Positions 63,501 through 64,000 of a stretch of DNA of 64,000 nt are shown here, piece after piece. Numbering within the stretch: the first letter of the stretch is position 1; each line of letters begins with the position of its first letter. The stretch spans positions 104,600 to 168,599 of the forward strand of contig NZ_BMGM01000008.1 in NCBI RefSeq assembly GCF_014640195.1, read 5' to 3'. A program made the position numbers and the translations under genes. The DNA is from Psychroflexus planctonicus. GTDB taxonomy: Bacteria > Bacteroidota > Bacteroidia > Flavobacteriales > Flavobacteriaceae. The notes under the pieces are model-generated. The model did no database searches. It was not told the origin of the DNA and worked only from the letters and a program-made list of their open reading frames with translations.

Positions 63501-64000
63501 CCACCTTAGATTTATTCGTTTATGATTCACCTTTACTAGAAGAAATCGAACCGATAATCGCCTGCGACACGAATGAAACGGGCATTCAATTTTTCGATTT
63601 AACCCAAGTAGAAGAAGATTTATTTGTCGAAGGTCAAAACACGGAAGACTTCGAGATCAGTTACCACCTAAGTGAAAACGCCGCCAACAACAACAGCGGA
63701 CTGATTGGCACCCCGACGGCTTACCAAAACCAAACATCACCACAAACGGTTTATGTACGCGTAAGCGATCCCGCATCACCGCTAGACTGCTACAACATCG
63801 AACCGATAGAACTCATTGTCGATCCATTACCAGAAATCACCCCACCAACCTTATTAGCGGAATGTGACGATGTGGAGAGCGGCAGTACGACCGATGAAAC
63901 ATCGAGTTTCGACTTAAGTCAAAAAATCGAAGAAATCACCAATGCGAATAACGCACTCGAAGTAGTCTTCTACGCCAACGAAAGCGATCAGGAAAACAAC
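60590..64000 (+). CDS. Giant modular surface protein (adhesin), partial
   Basis: 1,137 codons are present and the frame runs open off the right edge. Signal peptide (MKYILLFISLISLTVNAQ), a beta-rich region, a PKD domain (about 175-245, YTYEWDFGDGE ... TVQVTVIDQFGC), a domain with paired cysteines (about 248-410), then from about residue 500 a series of 80-90-residue modules with the pattern C-D-x-x-FDLT...SYx...A...PxxY...QTxYVRV...C. Aspartate- and cysteine-rich, no enzyme motif. This is the architecture of flavobacterial T9SS-exported gliding/adhesion proteins; the C-terminal sorting domain lies outside the window. Confidence 0.88.
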   Translation, partial: MKYILLFISLISLTVNAQTNIIDIIDGDGFASVSSCEDSFFINNEDSNLSGVDIVFTICPDDDTQISTLDFTAFNIPSLIDFTIYDGDDITANEIPYDGSLGLVSASDADDNPTGCLTIQIESNFVPAFISAEIAFDAGCREPCEDIPSTLVSLQPSTFNATTGNYEVGDFIPVTIEVDHEGLDNESYTYEWDFGDGETATTDEPFVQHAFEAVLEYTVQVTVIDQFGCETLNTDLASVEVISRTSDSCADAQPFCAGGELFFFPNINNQTPGGATSAEPGPDYGCLGSQPYPAWFYMEVEGSGDFEFLLEQDTSSDFNNPTLDVDFIIWGPFDSPEGNCDNLTSANEVDCSFSAAPIEDMTIPNAQDGDFYIVLITNYNQSPGFISFQQTNAGEAGAGVSGCPILGDDVDLCVGEEYTITSSLPADLVSDQIQYVWEIFNEDTEEFEVIPDEDESTLVVESPGGTYRLTATNPISGTYVDGTIDVNYFDSPAFQNEIEDVELCEEELEDAEVNLNEVGVNVDGINQDDLSISFYTTEADALDGTSPIINPEAYQPANELETIFVRIQNDLLTSCSSISSFDIITTILNIGEPLVVEPIDPNDPTFFDLTENDDIVLDGQSLDDVEFAYFETEEDALNYENPIADPSNYDAGQENTAFVAIRSLENLDCILVRSFELFACNEIEIEQTIDLNLCGDFSFTETFDLTQNNLTSMEVNDPDDVESVQYFLTEADAENEVNEITNATNYQLPEDIQTQDIYVLITRTQEAGGCSSVFSFEINLFNVQVANPLPTIDECQIGESGEGLFNLTQQNGLVLGANQPAADYSISYFEEFADANGGVNPIVDPTAFESAPQEIWVRIDNVNSVEDCFAIDSFQIDTIETTDVNLEVTPLEACDENNDGFFSGFDLASRVDEINFLEDPEVQVSFHPTASDAETGQNPLASPYANVEPSQQTLYVRIFQEIEDLQCVQTTTLDLFVYDSPLLEEIEPIIACDTNETGIQFFDLTQVEEDLFVEGQNTEDFEISYHLSENAANNNSGLIGTPTAYQNQTSPQTVYVRVSDPASPLDCYNIEPIELIVDPLPEITPPTLLAECDDVESGSTTDETSSFDLSQKIEEITNANNALEVVFYANESDQENN

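Overview
The window is about 34-35% GC by eye and looks like a chromosomal segment of a member of the Bacteroidota, most likely the Flavobacteriaceae. The evidence is the Bacteroidota-type promoters (-7 element TAnnTTTG, sometimes with TTG/TTTG about 19-21 bp upstream), a type III glutamine synthetase, a TonB-dependent receptor with a carboxypeptidase-regulatory-like N-terminus, a BlaI/M56 pair, lipoproteins, a very large cysteine- and aspartate-rich adhesin, and flavobacterial gene order in the division cluster. I cannot name the genus from sequence alone. Most of the window is ordinary core genome and I see no phage, insertion sequence, CRISPR array or biosynthetic island.

Layout. 1-1970: a BlaI repressor and an M56 sensor protease (runs off the left edge), with a good operator. 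2.1-5.4 kb: CaCA-type cation exchanger and glnN with a strong terminator. 5.4-11.9 kb (minus strand): a frameshifted DUF4174 gene, an Omp85-like protein, two flavoprotein reductases (one YpdA-like), a membrane protein, rpe and a thrombospondin-type-3 lipoprotein. 12.0-13.2 kb: a cysteine desulfurase. 13.2-20.6 kb (minus): GH13 amylase lipoprotein, TonB-dependent receptor, M23 peptidase, GTPase EngB and an alpha/beta hydrolase. 20.9-36.4 kb (plus): the complete dcw division and cell-wall operon mraZ-rsmH-ftsL-ftsI-murE-mraY-murD-ftsW-murG-murC-ftsQ-ftsA-ftsZ, headed by an MraZ-box promoter and closed by a terminator.

36.4-41.1 kb (minus) is a light/DNA-repair neighbourhood: a photolyase-related Fe-S protein, then flavin reductase, a 45-residue DUF2256 zinc-ribbon protein and a DASH-type cryptochrome in overlapping order. 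The gap between the two photolyase-like genes is filled with palindromic repeats. 41.2-51.1 kb: TlpA-like thiol-disulfide lipoprotein, MBL/rhodanese fusion, GH3-family protein, DUF2797, a small conserved protein, DUF4442, a PadR-PspC-DUF2807 operon and YigZ. 51.5-51.9 kb: tRNA-Asp(GTC) followed by a tandem duplication of its own 3' part and terminator. 51.9-60.0 kb: SDR/DUF2867 protein, argS, a VapC-like toxin-antitoxin pair, lgt, and folE-cysS-yidD. 60.2 kb to the end: a small secreted protein and the first 1,137 codons of a giant modular surface protein.

The most unusual structures are not protein systems. They are (i) the tRNA-Asp 3'-half/terminator duplication with a palindrome sitting in the T-arm of the second copy, (ii) two roughly 180-bp repeats about 91% identical, each placed between convergent genes, (iii) an inverted-repeat-bounded 366-bp segment between the photolyase-like genes, (iv) a probable single-base frameshift in the DUF4174 gene, and (v) a base-composition jump inside the adhesin. 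I did not find a convincing new multi-gene system.
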